From Brasenia schreberi (lineage: Eukaryota > Streptophyta > Magnoliopsida > Nymphaeales > Cabombaceae), in NCBI GenBank assembly GCA_036023115.1, contig JAYKKT010000047.1, positions 2,968,501 through 3,032,500 on the forward strand: a stretch of DNA of 64,000 nt. Direction: 5' to 3'. Below, one piece after another: positions 46,294 through 57,433 of the stretch. Position 1 is the first letter of the stretch; each line of letters starts with the position of its first letter. Below the pieces are notes generated by a model that was not told where the DNA came from, ran no database searches, and saw only the letters and a list, made by a program, of their open reading frames with translations. A program made the translations under genes and the position numbers.

Positions 46294-47696
46294 GAACGCA
46301 TTCCAATCGAAGAAGTCTTTGAGCAGCTAAAATGTACCAGAGAAGGTCTGTCGTCAGAGGAAGGAGCCAACCGGCTCCAGTTATTTGGACCAAACAAGCT
46401 AGAGGAGAAAAAGGTATTGTTTTTTTCTCTCCGTTTCTTTCCTTGCATTATCGTCACTCTCAATCGACATTTGCTTTGATACATGATCTGTAATCTGTAA
46501 TTACAGGAGAGCAAAATCCTCAAGTTTTTGGGATTCATGTGGAACCCTTTGTCTTGGGTGATGGAATCCGCAGCCATAATGGCCATTGTCTTGGCAAACG
46601 GAGAGGTTTGTGGAAACTCAATTATATTAACTTCTGGGCAGTCTTAACTAGTGATGCACATTGGTGTTCTATTGGTCTAAGGAACTTTCTTTCTTTTAAC
46701 AGGGGAAACCTCCAGATTGGCAAGACTTCGTTGGAATCATGGTTTTGTTGGTTATCAATTCCACAATTAGCTTCTACGAAGAGAACAATGCTGGCAATGC
46801 TGCAGCTGCTCTAATGGCGAGACTTGCTCCAAAAACAAAGGCAAAGCATCAACTTTCTTGGTCACGGTTTCCATCTGTCAAGCTTTTCATATCCTGTTTC
46901 ATAATGTATTTGTCTACAGTCGTAGAGTTTAGCCAGGCTGATGACTGATGAGCCTATGTGTTGATCGAAATGCAATGATTTTTTCAGAGAAAAGAAGATA
47001 AAAGTAAATGCATGAAAGAAAGTTTTCTGCTGCTTCTGGTTGTTGCTTTAAAAATGGACGACCTCCATTTTACTGGTTCTGTTCGAGATCCTTTATTTGT
47101 ACCAGATTAAATTGAATTGCTGTGCTCTCGGGTAAACTTGATAATAAACTGGTCCTTCAAGATGCACAATTACACATTACAAATCAACCTTTAAATGCAA
47201 AATATGTTACTGTCTCTACTGATGAAAATGCATGACATTCAGGAGAGGATTAATCTGAAATTTAAGTGTCAAAATGTTATACAACTTTAAACTGAAATAT
47301 GTGCTTATTATCAAAAAATGCACGAATCTGTTTATTCATTGGGGCCTTATCATGGATTATCGTTTTTTTCTTTTGATGCAGGTCCTTAGAGATGGAAAGT
47401 GGAGTGAAGAAGATGCTGGAATTCTTGTCCCAGGAGATATTATCAGTATCAAACTGGGTGATATCATCCCTGCAGATGCTCGGCTACTAGAGGGAGATCC
47501 ATTGAAAATTGACCAGTCTGCTTTGACTGGTGAGTCCCTACCAGTTACAAGAAATCCTGGAGATGAGGTGTTTTCAGGCTCCACTTGTAAGCAAGGAGAG
47601 ATTGAAGCTATTGTCATTGCAACTGGGGTACACACCTTTTTCGGAAAGGCAGCTCATTTGGTTGATAATACTAACCAAGTGGGCCATTTTCAAAAG
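46294..47696 (+). pseudogene. H+-ATPase exons 2-5: N-terminal helices, TM1-2 and actuator domain (well preserved)
   Basis: Exons 46294-46413 (40 codons), 46507-46605 (33), 46703-46840 (46) and 47382-47696 (105) are open and in phase. They encode [32 protein letters not shown] (TM1), [16 protein letters not shown] (TM2) and the actuator motif LTGESLPVT, ending NQVGHFQK. The intron after 46840 begins GC instead of GT (AAG then GCAAAG). With no disabling change here, this block could still be read if transcribed. Confidence 0.9.
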
Positions 47697-47999
47697 GTTT
47701 GTAAGTGAACTCTTTGGTTCCTATATTCTGCCCTATTCTTCCTGAACCGTCAATTACGCTTTTAGATGCTGGTGAGATTCAGACATCCTGCTTTTACGTG
47801 GGGCGGATATGACTTGGGCAATATGTGTTTGTTTTTGGTTGGAATTAATTCTGCTCTTGGTGATATTTATATAACTGAATTTTTGTCAGCTTGAGCTGCA
47901 CGAGGCATTAGTTAGGTTACTTATGAATTGGGAGAAATCTGCGAGTTGTGTGAAAGATTCAAAATGCTTGGAAGGCACTTATGCGTAATGATTCTGCAG

Positions 48000-49183
48000 G
48001 TTCTTACTGCAATTGGGAACTTCTGTATCTGCTCTATCGCTATCGGAATGGTGGTGGAGATCATCGTCATGTATCCAATACAACATCGCAAGTACAGAGA
48101 TGGTATCGATAATCTACTAGTTCTCTTGATTGGAGGTATACCTATTGCCATGCCAACAGTTTTGTCGGTAACCATGGCTATCGGCTCACATAGATTGTCA
48201 CAGCAGGTATATTGGTTTCATAGGTTCACAGCCATTGGAAAGAAATGGCTGGGATGGATGTTCTCTGCAGTGACAGACTGGAACTCTCACCCTCCAACAA
48301 GCTTACTGTGAATAAGAGCATGATTGAGGTTGGTGACCGACGTTAAAGATTTTTATTTTGCCCAAAATATGATGATGTCAACACCTATCAATGTCTCTGA
48401 TCTACAAATATTCTGAATGCATAGAAATTTATGATTCTCGTGTTTAATTAGAAACATTTTCCATATTTACACATGTATGACCTTATTTAGTTCTACATCA
48501 CAATTAAATATTAAACTTTAGGTGTTTGCTAGAAGGGTGTTGACTATTTTTCTATTTTGTTATCCTTCTTGCAGCAAGGGCTTCTAAATATTTACATAAT
48601 CAGGATACCGCCATTAAACGCTGCAATTGAATGGGAATGCTTGCTGACCCAAAGGGTTTTATTTTGCCACATTTACATCTCTCTATTGGACAAGAATGAT
48701 AAAGGGGAAAATAATCTTGCATTATTTAGGATAATTTTTTATATTTTTTTTAATTTTAATGTTCTGATTGGCCACTCACGAAAATGTATAATATCAATGT
48801 ATCAAAATTAAACTATTTGAATAATAATAATAAATGTTTAGACAAGAGGACATTTGATAACCTACATCAGCAATTCAAGATGCGAAATTGGCATCAGTAT
48901 TGTAAAAAGGGAGCTCCTTAGTTCTAATCATGGGTAAATATATGTGAATGCAGGTGTTCCATAGTGGCATGGACAAGGACACCCTTGTCTTATATGCCAG
49001 GGCTTCTAGGACTGAAGAATGACCAGGCCATGTTTTTGATGCATCAATTGTAGGAATGTTAGGCGACCCAAGGAGGTACTATGAACCTTTGCAACTGCAA
49101 AGGGAGTGTTAACGTGAAGGTTCATACAGTAAGTGATAAGTTTGCTGAGCGTGGACTTCGGTCTTTAGGTGTTGCAAGAGCAG
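48000..49183 (+). pseudogene. H+-ATPase exons 6-7: TM3-4 and phosphorylation site, disrupted and partly duplicated
   Basis: From 48000 the TM3-TM4 segment is intact ([18 protein letters not shown]). After LSQQ the GAITK segment is altered. A net +2 insertion near 48236-48242 shifts the frame, and one base lost plus one gained around 48275-48290 turn DKTGTLTLNK into [10 protein letters not shown]. The exon should end at 48328. Exon-7-like sequence appears twice: 48575-48654 (ARAS..., a stop, then GMLADPK) and 48954-49183 (VFHSGMDKDTLVLYARASR, a stop, then [10 protein letters not shown], then directly [14 protein letters not shown]). Well over 50 residues of the nucleotide-binding domain between these motifs are absent. 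Confidence 0.88.
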
Positions 49184-49260
49184 GTTTGCAAAACTCATTA
49201 ATACGTCTACTCTTTTTTTACTTGATTGAATACCCTTCCTATTGCTACTTGTATGATCAG

Positions 49261-49810
49261 GAAGTACCCGAGAAAAATAAAGATAGTCCTGGTGGACCAT
49301 GGCAATTTGTTGGTCTGCTACCTTTGTTTGATCCTCCCAAGACATGTGATAGTGCCAACATGTACCCTTCATCCTCCCTCCTTGGAAATAGCAAGGATGA
49401 GGCCATTGCATCAATCCCAATTGATGAACTCATTGAGAAGGCTGATGGATTTGCAGGAGTATTCCCAGGTAATAATATTAGTCTTATTTATGCTAAACAC
49501 CATAAGAAAAAAGATAATTGCACAAGGCCAACAAAAACTGAGTTTTGATAATGTGATATGCAGAGCACAAATACGAAATTGTAAAGAAACTGCAACAAAA
49601 GAAGCACATTTGTGGAATGACTGGAGATGGAGTGAATGATGCACCTGCCTTAAAGAAGGCAGATATTGGAATTGCTGTTTCTGATGCCACTGATGCTGCG
49701 AGGAGTGCATCTGACATTGTTCTCACAGAGCCAGGACTTAGTGTGATTGTGAGTGCTGTGCTGACAAGCAGAGCCATCTTCCAGAGGATGAAGACCTCAA
49801 TGGAATTATG
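49261..49810 (+). pseudogene. H+-ATPase exons for the late P domain, with TGDQ deletion and a 10-base insertion
   Basis: 49261-49468 encodes [19 protein letters not shown] and [11 protein letters not shown], then passes straight to [11 protein letters not shown], omitting about 37 residues that normally hold TGDQLAIAKETGRR. 49564-49810 encodes the hinge motif [20 protein letters not shown] and reads to FQRMK. There ACCTCAATGG (49794-49803) is inserted before the AATTATG that should finish the exon, bringing in a stop. Confidence 0.88.
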
Positions 49811-50195
49811 TTGAACGGATGACCATGCATCCTTTGACACGCACAAGATCCAAACTGTAAAAGGATATGAGAGAATCTTGGATCGGATCTTATGCTTTGT
49901 GATTCAGAAAACGGTGGATAAAAATGGTAAAGGTGTACTTGATCGCATTCTTCAGTCCGTTGGTGTGAACCAAGCTTATTCCTTACCTCCACCTACATGT
50001 TGCTGTTCGTAGGAGTCTTGGAAGCACTGTAGGAATATAGATTTCTATGTATTCCAAATGCTGGCAATATGTTCCCATACACACACATGGACACATGCAT
50101 ATATCTTGTACTTTAGAAATCCTCATTCTCTTCCTTGTGCGTCATACCCATTTGTATTTTAGTTTGTATGAATATCATGGCACATGATCGAGCTC

Positions 50196-50262
50196 TATAG
50201 AAACAAGCGATCCATGTAGCCGACCCCATCATCTAGTATGGGAAGAGACTTGATTGTATTAT
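50196..50262 (+). mobile_element. RTE LINE 3'-end stub in an H+-ATPase intron
   Basis: GAAACAAGCGATCCATGTAG, then CCGACCCCATCATCTAGTATGG and a degenerated TTG tail correspond to the last 65 or so bases of the LINE at 51140-54386. Confidence 0.65.
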
Positions 50263-50480
50263 GAATATGAGGTGTGATAACTGGTTAGTTCTGTTAGTAG
50301 CTAGAAACCCCTCCCAGTCTAATACAAAGAACCGTGATCCAATTACCTGGATCTGTTACCGAACAAGTTCTCCATACTGACGTTGTAATTATTCCCATGT
50401 ATACGTGAAATTGCTTCTGGCTCTTTCTTGGACTCGCTTCTTTAGAGTATGACACTTTCATTTTGGTGGTGTATTTGCAG

Positions 50481-50957
50481 ATATATGCTGTCTCGATCAC
50501 AATACGTATAGTTGTAAGTACATTTTATTGGTAGATTTTGTTACATCAGCGCTATTGCTTATCATCAAATTTGTTTTTTTTGTTCCACCCTGTTGTTTGA
50601 ATGTCACTTGATATCTTGCACTGCAGCTGGGTTTTATGCTTATTGCATTGATCTGGAAATTCGACTTCTCGCCTTTCATGGTTCTGATAATCGCCATTCT
50701 AAATGATGGTTGGTCGTCCTTCACATTTTTATTATAAGTTTGCGATTAGATTTTCCAGGCTCTCTTTGGGAACTCTAACTTTTCCTTGTACACTAGGAAC
50801 CATCATGACAATATCAAAAGATCGCGTGAAACCTTCTCCTCAGCCTGATAGTTGGAAGTTGAAAGAAATTTTTGCAACCGGTGTCGTTCTTGGTGGTTAT
50901 TTAGGTCTCATGACTGTCATCTTTTTCTGGGCTATGCATGACACGGAATTTTTCACG
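50481..50957 (+). pseudogene. H+-ATPase exons 11-13: TM5-TM6 region (preserved)
   Basis: Exons 50481-50513 (IYAVSITIRIV), 50627-50708 ([20 protein letters not shown]) and 50797-50957 ([14 protein letters not shown], then [20 protein letters not shown]) are open, with consensus splice sites and consistent phases (the Gly codon is split between the last two). Confidence 0.9.
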
Positions 50958-51063
50958 GTAAGCACCGTTCAGTGTACTGATGACAGGATTATGAGATGAC
51001 TTGAAATTTGCTTTCATTTATTTCTTTTTTTCCCCTGTTTTGCGTTCAATTTGATTCTTTAAC

Positions 51064-51091
51064 AAACAACAACTAAGCCTTTTCCCATACA
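51064..51091 (-). mobile_element. RTE LINE 3'-end stub, - strand
   Basis: CAACAACTAAGCCTTTTCCC is the complement of the LINE 3' terminus. It lies only about 50 bp upstream of the full LINE in the opposite orientation. Confidence 0.65.
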
Positions 51092-51139
51092 ATTTGATTA
51101 TTTAATGGATATTATTTATTTTATTGAAATTCAACAAAA

Positions 51140-54100
51140 AACTCCGCCCATGTAAGGGATCACCCTTGCATTGCCGTTACCAAGCCCGGATAAAGGAGGA
51201 GGGTTGTGTTAGGCTTCCGACAGCCAGCGTAAAACTTCATTACAAAAATTATGAGCATTGCTTTGGGGCATCCCCGCCTAGCGATGTATTGTAGAGCCCA
51301 AATACAGTAATAAGTAAGCAAGGGTGACTACATTTTCGTTCGAATGTAGTGAATCAATTGCAGAGAGGGTGACGGGTGTGGGTAAAGAAATTAGTCGCGC
51401 TACATTGCTGCCCGAATGTAGTGAAAATTTTTCAGAGAGGGTCTCCACATTTTGATTATGGACGGATATGGGGGATATGGAAGCTAGTCGTAGATAATAA
51501 GATTCATATTGGTTCTTGGAATATCGGAACATTATCCGGTAAGCTAATGGAGGTGGTAGATACTATGATTCGGAGAAAGATTCATATTCTATGTTTAAAA
51601 GAGACAAAATGGGTTGGAGAAAAAGCAAAAGAGATAGAGGATACAAGTTTTAAATTATGGTACTCAGGTAAAGAAAAGGCTCGAAACGGAGTTAGTATTA
51701 TCATAAATAAAGATTTAAAGGATAGTGTAGTAGACATACAACGATATGGTGACCGAATCATGACGTTGAAATTAGTGTTAGGAGCAGAGGTTTTGAATAT
51801 AGTTTGTGCTTACGCACCTCAAGTAGGACTAGAAGATAGTATAAAGACAGCTTTTTGGGAAGAGTTAGATAAGGTGATTCAAAAGATTCCACAAAGGGAG
51901 ATGATTTGTTTAGGAAGAGGCTTAAATGGACATGTTGGTAAAGAGGCATTAGGGTATCTAAGGGATTCATGGAAACTTTGGTTTTGGGGATATAAATGAG
52001 GAAGGTAGAGAGATTTTAAATTTTGCTATGGCATTTGATCTCTTTATAGTCAATACAATCTTCAAAAAATGAGATGAACATTTAATTACTTATAAGAGTG
52101 GCTTATCACAAACACAAATTGATTACTTTATTTGTAGAAAAAAAGATAGAGCGTGTTAAGATTGCAAGGTAATTCCAGGATAAAGCTTAACCACTCAACA
52201 TCGACTTTTAGTTATGGATTTACAAATAAAAAAATGAACAAAGAAGAAAAGAGTGCATCGAGCTATTCAGATTAAATGGTGAAACCTCAAAAGCGAGAAA
52301 GAAGATATATTTAAACAAAAAGTCCTTCAAGGAGATGTTTGGAATTATGTTGGTACACCCTGTGATATGTGGAAGAATATGACTATATATATTAGGAAAG
52401 TGGCGAAAGATGTATTACGGGTATCTAAGGGAGGTGTACCAGCACAAAAAGAAGCTTGGTGGTGGAGTGAAATTGTATAAAATAAAATCAAGGCAAAGAG
52501 GGAATGTTACAAATTACGTTATGCTAAGAAAACTAGTGAAACTTTAGAGGCTTATAAGAAAGCAAAGAAGAAAGCGAAAAAGGCCGTGAGTGAAGCAAAA
52601 ACTAAAATTTGGGATGACTTATATAAAAAACTCAACTCAAAAGAGGGTGAAAGAGATATTTTTAGGATAGCTAGGGCTAGAGATAAGAAAACTAAAGATC
52701 TTAATTATGTTAGATGCATCAAAGTCGAGGATGAAAAAATTCTAGTGGCAAATGATGATATAAGAAATAGATGAAAAAACTATTTTTATAATCTTTTTAA
52801 TGAAAATAAAGATGTTAGTATTAACTTAGGAGAGTTAGCCAAATTGGAAAAGTATATAAACCACAATTTCTACCAACGTATTCAAAAGAATGAAGTCAAA
52901 GAGGCTCTTAAACATATGAAGGGTGGTAAATCGATAGGACCAAATAATATTTCTATAGAAGTTTGGAAAATACTAGGAGAAATAGGAATCACTTTGCTCA
53001 CAAGACTATTTAATGAAATATGAAAAAACCAAAAGATTCCCGAAGAATGGAGAGCAAGTACACTTATACCCATATATAAGAACAAGGGATACATTCAAAA
53101 TTGTGCGAATTATCGAGGTATCAAGTTAATGAGCCATACTATGAAATTATGGGAAAGAATTATCGAATGTAGGTTAAGACAAGTATCAAGTACAACAGAG
53201 AACCATTTTGGATTCATGCCAGGCAGATCTACTATTAAAGTGATTCACCTTTTGAGAAGTCTTATGGAACATTTTAGAGCAAAAAAGAAAGACATTCACA
53301 TGATATTTATTGATCTAGAAAAAGCTTATAATAGGGTACCGAGGGAGGTTCTTTGGAGAACTTTGGAAAAAAGAGGTATCCTATTGACATATATTAACCT
53401 TATAAGAGACATGTATGATGGTGCAAAAACATGTGTGAGGACTCATGAAAGAACGACAGACTTCTTTGAAGTTAATATTGGGTTACATCAAGGATCAACT
53501 TTAAGTCAATACTTATATTGATAATGGTGATGGATGAGTTAACAAAACATATTTAAGATGAAGTACCTTGGTGTATGTTATTTGCATATGACATTGTATT
53601 AGTGGAGGAGTCTAAGGAAAAAGTTAATAGAAAATTGGAACTATGGAGAGAAACATTAGAAAGCAAAGGCCTCCGACTTAGTAGAACAAAGACAGAATAT
53701 ATGGAATGTAAGTTTGATCATTTGGTTACTTCAGAGGACATAGAAATTAAAATTGGCTCACATTATATTCCCCAAAAGGAAAGTTTTAAATATCTAGGGT
53801 CAATTTTTTAGAGTGATGGAAGAATTGATGGAGATGTTACACATAGAATTAATGCTGGTTGGTTAAAATGGAGAGGAGCATCAGGTATTCTTTGTGATAA
53901 GAAGATACCATTAAAGTCAAAAGGTAAATATTATAGAGCAGCAATTAGGCCTGCCATGTTTTATGGTTCTGAGTGTTGGGCAGTTAATCATCAACATGTA
54001 CAAAAGATGTCTGTGATAGAAATGAAGATGTTGAGATGGATGAGTGGTCATATAAGAAAAGACCGTATACATAATGAGGTTATTAGAAACAAATTAGGAG

Positions 54101-54386
54101 TGGCACCAATAGAGGATAAAATGAGAGAATATCGTTTAAGATGGTTTTGATATATGGAAAGAAGGTCAAAAGAAGAACCTATAAGAAGGTTAGAAAAACT
54201 AAATTTGGAAAGTATTAAAAGAGGTAGAGGACGACCACAAAAGTGTTGGAAAGAAACAATAAAGAATGATCTAGCTTATTGTGAGTTAACTGCTAACATG
54301 GCACACGATAAGGATATGTGGAAACAAAGAATCCATGTAGTCGACCCGTCTAGTATGGGAAAAGGCTTAGTTGTTGTTGTTGTTGG
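51140..54386 (+). mobile_element. Nearly full-length RTE-type LINE in H+-ATPase intron 13
   Basis: The 3.25-kb element is flanked by AATTCAACAAAA at 51128-51139 and 54387-54398, a target-site duplication. After a 5' UTR, an AP-endonuclease-like domain (about 51480-52140) shows GSWNIGTLSG, HILCLKETKWV and YAPQVG, but LGRGLNGHVG lacks the Asp seen in the 26-kb copy. The reverse transcriptase (52880-53810) shows [28 protein letters not shown] and [14 protein letters not shown], with FAYDIVLV in place of FADDIVLV. The C-terminal region (53850-54340) ends in [14 protein letters not shown]. The 3' end is TAGTATGGGAAAAGGC plus (TTG)n. Several stops and frameshifts break the frame, so it is not autonomous. 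Confidence 0.92.
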
Positions 54387-54398
54387 AATTCAACAAAA

Positions 54399-55004
54399 GA
54401 TACCCAAATCCAAGTGTCGCCAACGTGAATCAGCTTGGTCATTTCATTTGCCACTTATTGGGCCTTTCCGTTTGCCAGTTCCTACGAAAGCACACCTGAA
54501 ATTGTACATATTGCTTCTTTCCCCAGGAAGCCTACAGCTTCTGCCTCACAGCCAGGGATCCACAACCGGGCTGTGAAACTTATGGCCACCTTTAGCTTGA
54601 AGGTTTTTGAGCTAAGCCTTGGCAAATGTGCAGCTTCTCTTTGAGGCATGCCAATTTTAAGACTTCCAGATGATGAGCAACATGCGCCAAATAAGTCAAG
54701 AAGTTTCCCTTTTACAGTAGGATTCTGATGCCTAGTGACCGATCATATTATTATATGAGCTGAACTAAAACGGTTGTAAAAATGGAGTTCATCTTGATAT
54801 TAAGAATCAGGTTCTCATGGATTTGGTGTAAAAAATATTTTGATCTGATATGTCCCTGATCCATCCCTTCTTTTAGTACATCTCCTACAGCAATAGAGGA
54901 TTTTAACATGCTTTTTTTTATAAATTTAATCACACGTTTTTTTCATTTCTTGGTCTACCATTTGCCACAAAATATCTGGTCTAATGGATTGGTTACCCTA
55001 ATAG
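54399..55004 (+). other. H+-ATPase intron 13, 3' part: nothing recognised
   Basis: No coding signal. The stretch ends at CCCTAATAG, the acceptor for the next exon. Confidence 0.5.
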
Positions 55005-56054
55005 GATAAATTTGGCGTAAGGTCACTAAGGAACAGCGAAGATGAGATGATGGCTGCGTTATACCTTCAAGTCAGTATTGTAAGCCAAGCTCTCATTTTT
55101 GTCACCCGTTCTCGCAGCTGGTCTTTTGTGGAGCGCCCTGGTCTTCTCCTCGTTAGTGCCTTTATAATTGCGCAACTGGTACGTATGCATAACAATATTC
55201 TGAAGCATGTTAGTTATAGAAGTGCCAGAAAGTAGGGAGTATAGGCGCAGATGGGCACGACATATTAGCACGACATATTCTGGATTTTTCGGCATCACTA
55301 CATGTATTTCATTTGTTTATGCTGAATTCATTGTTTGCTTCATAACTAATGACAACTGGTGGGTAACATTTTTGCAAACTTAGTAATGATCGAGCATGAA
55401 AATATTATAGCAGCCGAGTTGTGTCTGTTGTTTCATGTAGAATTTTCTTTTCAATTAAAAATTAAAACTTGTGTCCGATTGGTTTGCCAGGTCGCGACCC
55501 TTATAGCGGTGTATGCGCATTGGGGCTTCGCAAGGATTAAAGGATGTGGATGGGGTTGGGCTGGTGTTATTTGGTTATACAGCATTATCTTCTACTTTCC
55601 CCTTGATTGGATCAAGTTCGCTGTCCGTTATATCCTTAGCGGGAAAGCATGGGATAACCTGTTACAAAAGAAGGTGCTGCCACGTTTTCTCACTTTTCTT
55701 TTTCTTCTCTATCTTCCTTTTCCTTCTTGTGCTTTGCTCATACAGACCTCTTCGTCATAATTTTCTTCCAGACTGCATTCACCACCAAGAAGGATTTCGG
55801 GAAGGAGGAGAGAGAAGCTCAATGGGCTCTAGCACAACGAACTTTGCATGGACTTAAGCCCCCAGAATCCGTCTTGTTCTCTGAGAAGAGCAGTTACAGG
55901 GAGTTGTCTGAAATCGCAGAGCAGGCCAAGAGGCGTGCAGAGGTTGCAAGGTATGCACTTACAATTACAAACGTATATTCACATGTTTCTTTATTTAAAA
56001 TTTAGGGTACCTGATTATCATATAAACCATATGAACACCCATCCCCGTAGATGG

Positions 56055-56480
56055 ACTAAACTAGAACCGCCGGTTTCAAATCGAAACCGTCGGTGCCAGT
56101 GTCAATTTTCTTTTTGAAATAGAAGGACAACGCCTTATCGGAACCGAACTCCTCACCAGCTACAACATTGGGGAATGCCCTGCTATTGAGTTTAGGGTCT
56201 TGTTTTTCTAATACAAGGGCAATGCGTTTTTTAGGAGTCAAATTCTCTGCCTGTGATGAAGGGATTTTGGAAAAAATATTTAAAGCATAGTGATAGTTTG
56301 GAACCCCCAGTTCCGGTTCCTGTTTTGGACCAGTTCTCGAAAGACCATGAATTGTAACGGAACCGGGAGTCTCTAGTTACTGTTTCAGGACCAGTCCGAC
56401 CGGTTCCGATTACTGTCAATTCCACGAGTGATTCAGTTTTAGTTCAAACCACTGAGCTGGTTCTGAACCGGACGTATCTA
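56055..56480. repeat. GGTTCCGG-family repeat in H+-ATPase intron 16
   Basis: GAACCGCCGGTTTCAAATCG, AGTTCCGGTTCCTGTTTTGG and GACCGGTTCCGATTACTG mark a copy of the dispersed GGTTC family, with opposed words at its two ends. Confidence 0.5.
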
Positions 56481-56569
56481 ATCGTAGAGAATCCATGGAT
56501 GCAACTATGTTCCTCTAGATATCTACAATGTCATTCATGTTTGTGATCACAAAACCCTCTCTTATGCAG

Positions 56570-56700
56570 CCACCTCTTCGTATGTCCAAGTCTGAGGCTT
56601 AAGCATGTCTTTCATCTTATCTTCTATTACTGTGACACTTAATCTTTCCCTAATAACCTCGTATAGGTCCGATCTTTCTTAGTATGTTCGACTATAGTTT
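56570..56700 (-). mobile_element. Short decayed LINE-like fragment
   Basis: TCATCTTATCTTCTATTACT and CTTTCCCTAATAACCTCGTA follow the same order as in the LINE fragment at 21590-21700. Confidence 0.45.
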
Positions 56701-56915
56701 ATATTTTATACTCCTTTTACTTAATGAACCATTATATATAACCTTATGCTAGTAATAAGGAAGAACCTTTTATTCGTGAAAAATTTTGCCATAACGTGCG
56801 TGTGTGTATGGTTTGCAGACTTCGCGAGCTTCACACGCTGAAGGGGCATGTGGAGTCGGTGGTGAAGCTGAAAGGCTTGGACCTTGATAACATGCAGCAG
56901 CATTACACTTTGTAG

Positions 56916-57411
56916 GTCTCCGACTTATAAAAGGCCGGTAAATGCTTGATTGGGATCAATCCAGTCGTGGCTAATGGCTGACACCTATTTTTGGGGTCTT
57001 TCTTTTGTGCTCTTCCTGTAGCTATTGTAACTTCCTTTTCTACAAGTTCCTAATTGCGTAATACTTTTTGAGTTTTCCACCATGTTTGCAATAAGAAATG
57101 CTGGAAGCAGCGGACATTCAGCTGGTCGTATGCATATGATGACCATGGCTGAGTATCATTTTCAGTTGAAGAATATGGGATTTACGGTATGCTTGTGTGC
57201 AATATATTATGAGTTTTATTCTTGCAATTAATATTACTTTTATTAAAAACTAATATTCAACTTAAATGGCAATCGATTAATTGCAGAGAATGCATTGTGT
57301 AATTAAGCAAGCTGGGTTCAGTCTTGCAAGGCATTTGAGGTGAAGCCAATCAATTACGATTTCATATTGATTAGGCCATGCATGTGTTTCCCAGAAAACC
57401 AATTTTAATAC
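56916..57411 (+). other. H+-ATPase 3' flank
   Basis: Probable former 3' UTR (T-rich, 56930-57120). No further gene was recognised. Confidence 0.4.
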
Positions 57412-57433
57412 GGGGGGGTGGGGCGGGGGGGGG
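57412..57433 (+). other. G-rich tract with quadruplex potential
   Basis: Runs of seven, four and nine G separated by single T or C, with a further GGG just downstream (57436-57438), satisfy the four-run G-quadruplex pattern. Confidence 0.7.

Larger units (their letters stand above)
32460..56915 (+). pseudogene. Plasma-membrane H+-ATPase (P3A type) locus, disrupted in its catalytic middle
   Basis: Exon-like blocks, all + strand: 32460-32516, 46294-46413, 46507-46605, 46703-46840, 47382-47696, 48000-48328, 48575-48654 (duplicate fragment), 48954-49183, 49261-49468, 49564-49810, 50481-50513, 50627-50708, 50797-50957, 55005-55178, 55491-55673, 55772-55950 and 56819-56915. The order and sequence match plant autoinhibited H+-ATPases (about 950 residues), which pump protons out across the plasma membrane. 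Most splice sites survive. Disabling changes are a +2 frameshift and a scrambled DKTGT site in 48230-48290, loss of most of the nucleotide-binding domain, an in-frame loss of the TGDQ region at about 49350, a +1 base at 49180, a 10-base insertion at 49794-49803 and stops in both exon-7 fragments. With introns present it is a decayed gene, not a retrocopy. Assembly errors could explain single indels but not the missing domains. Confidence 0.85.
55005..56915 (+). pseudogene. H+-ATPase exons 14-17: TM7-TM10 and C-terminal regulatory domain (preserved)
   Basis: Exons 55005-55178, 55491-55673, 55772-55950 and 56819-56915 are open and in phase. They encode [62 protein letters not shown] and [17 protein letters not shown]. 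The tail [17 protein letters not shown] leads to QQHYTL and a TAG stop. The penultimate Thr, which when phosphorylated creates the 14-3-3 site, is kept, but the usual final Val is Leu. Intron 16 holds GGTTC-family and LINE-like debris. Confidence 0.92.

Noticed and set aside
47928..48311. 127-codon frame that looks like a separate small membrane protein
   Set aside because: Its first part is intron, its middle is ATPase exon 6 and its end is frameshifted exon sequence.
49226..49846. Alternative frames on both strands over the ATPase P domain
   Set aside because: They are shadows of the real exons at 49261-49468 and 49564-49810.
32460..56915. Reading the ATPase as a functional gene with unusual splicing
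   Set aside because: No choice of splice sites I could find restores DKTGT, the N domain or TGDQ, so a working pump cannot be built from this sequence as given.
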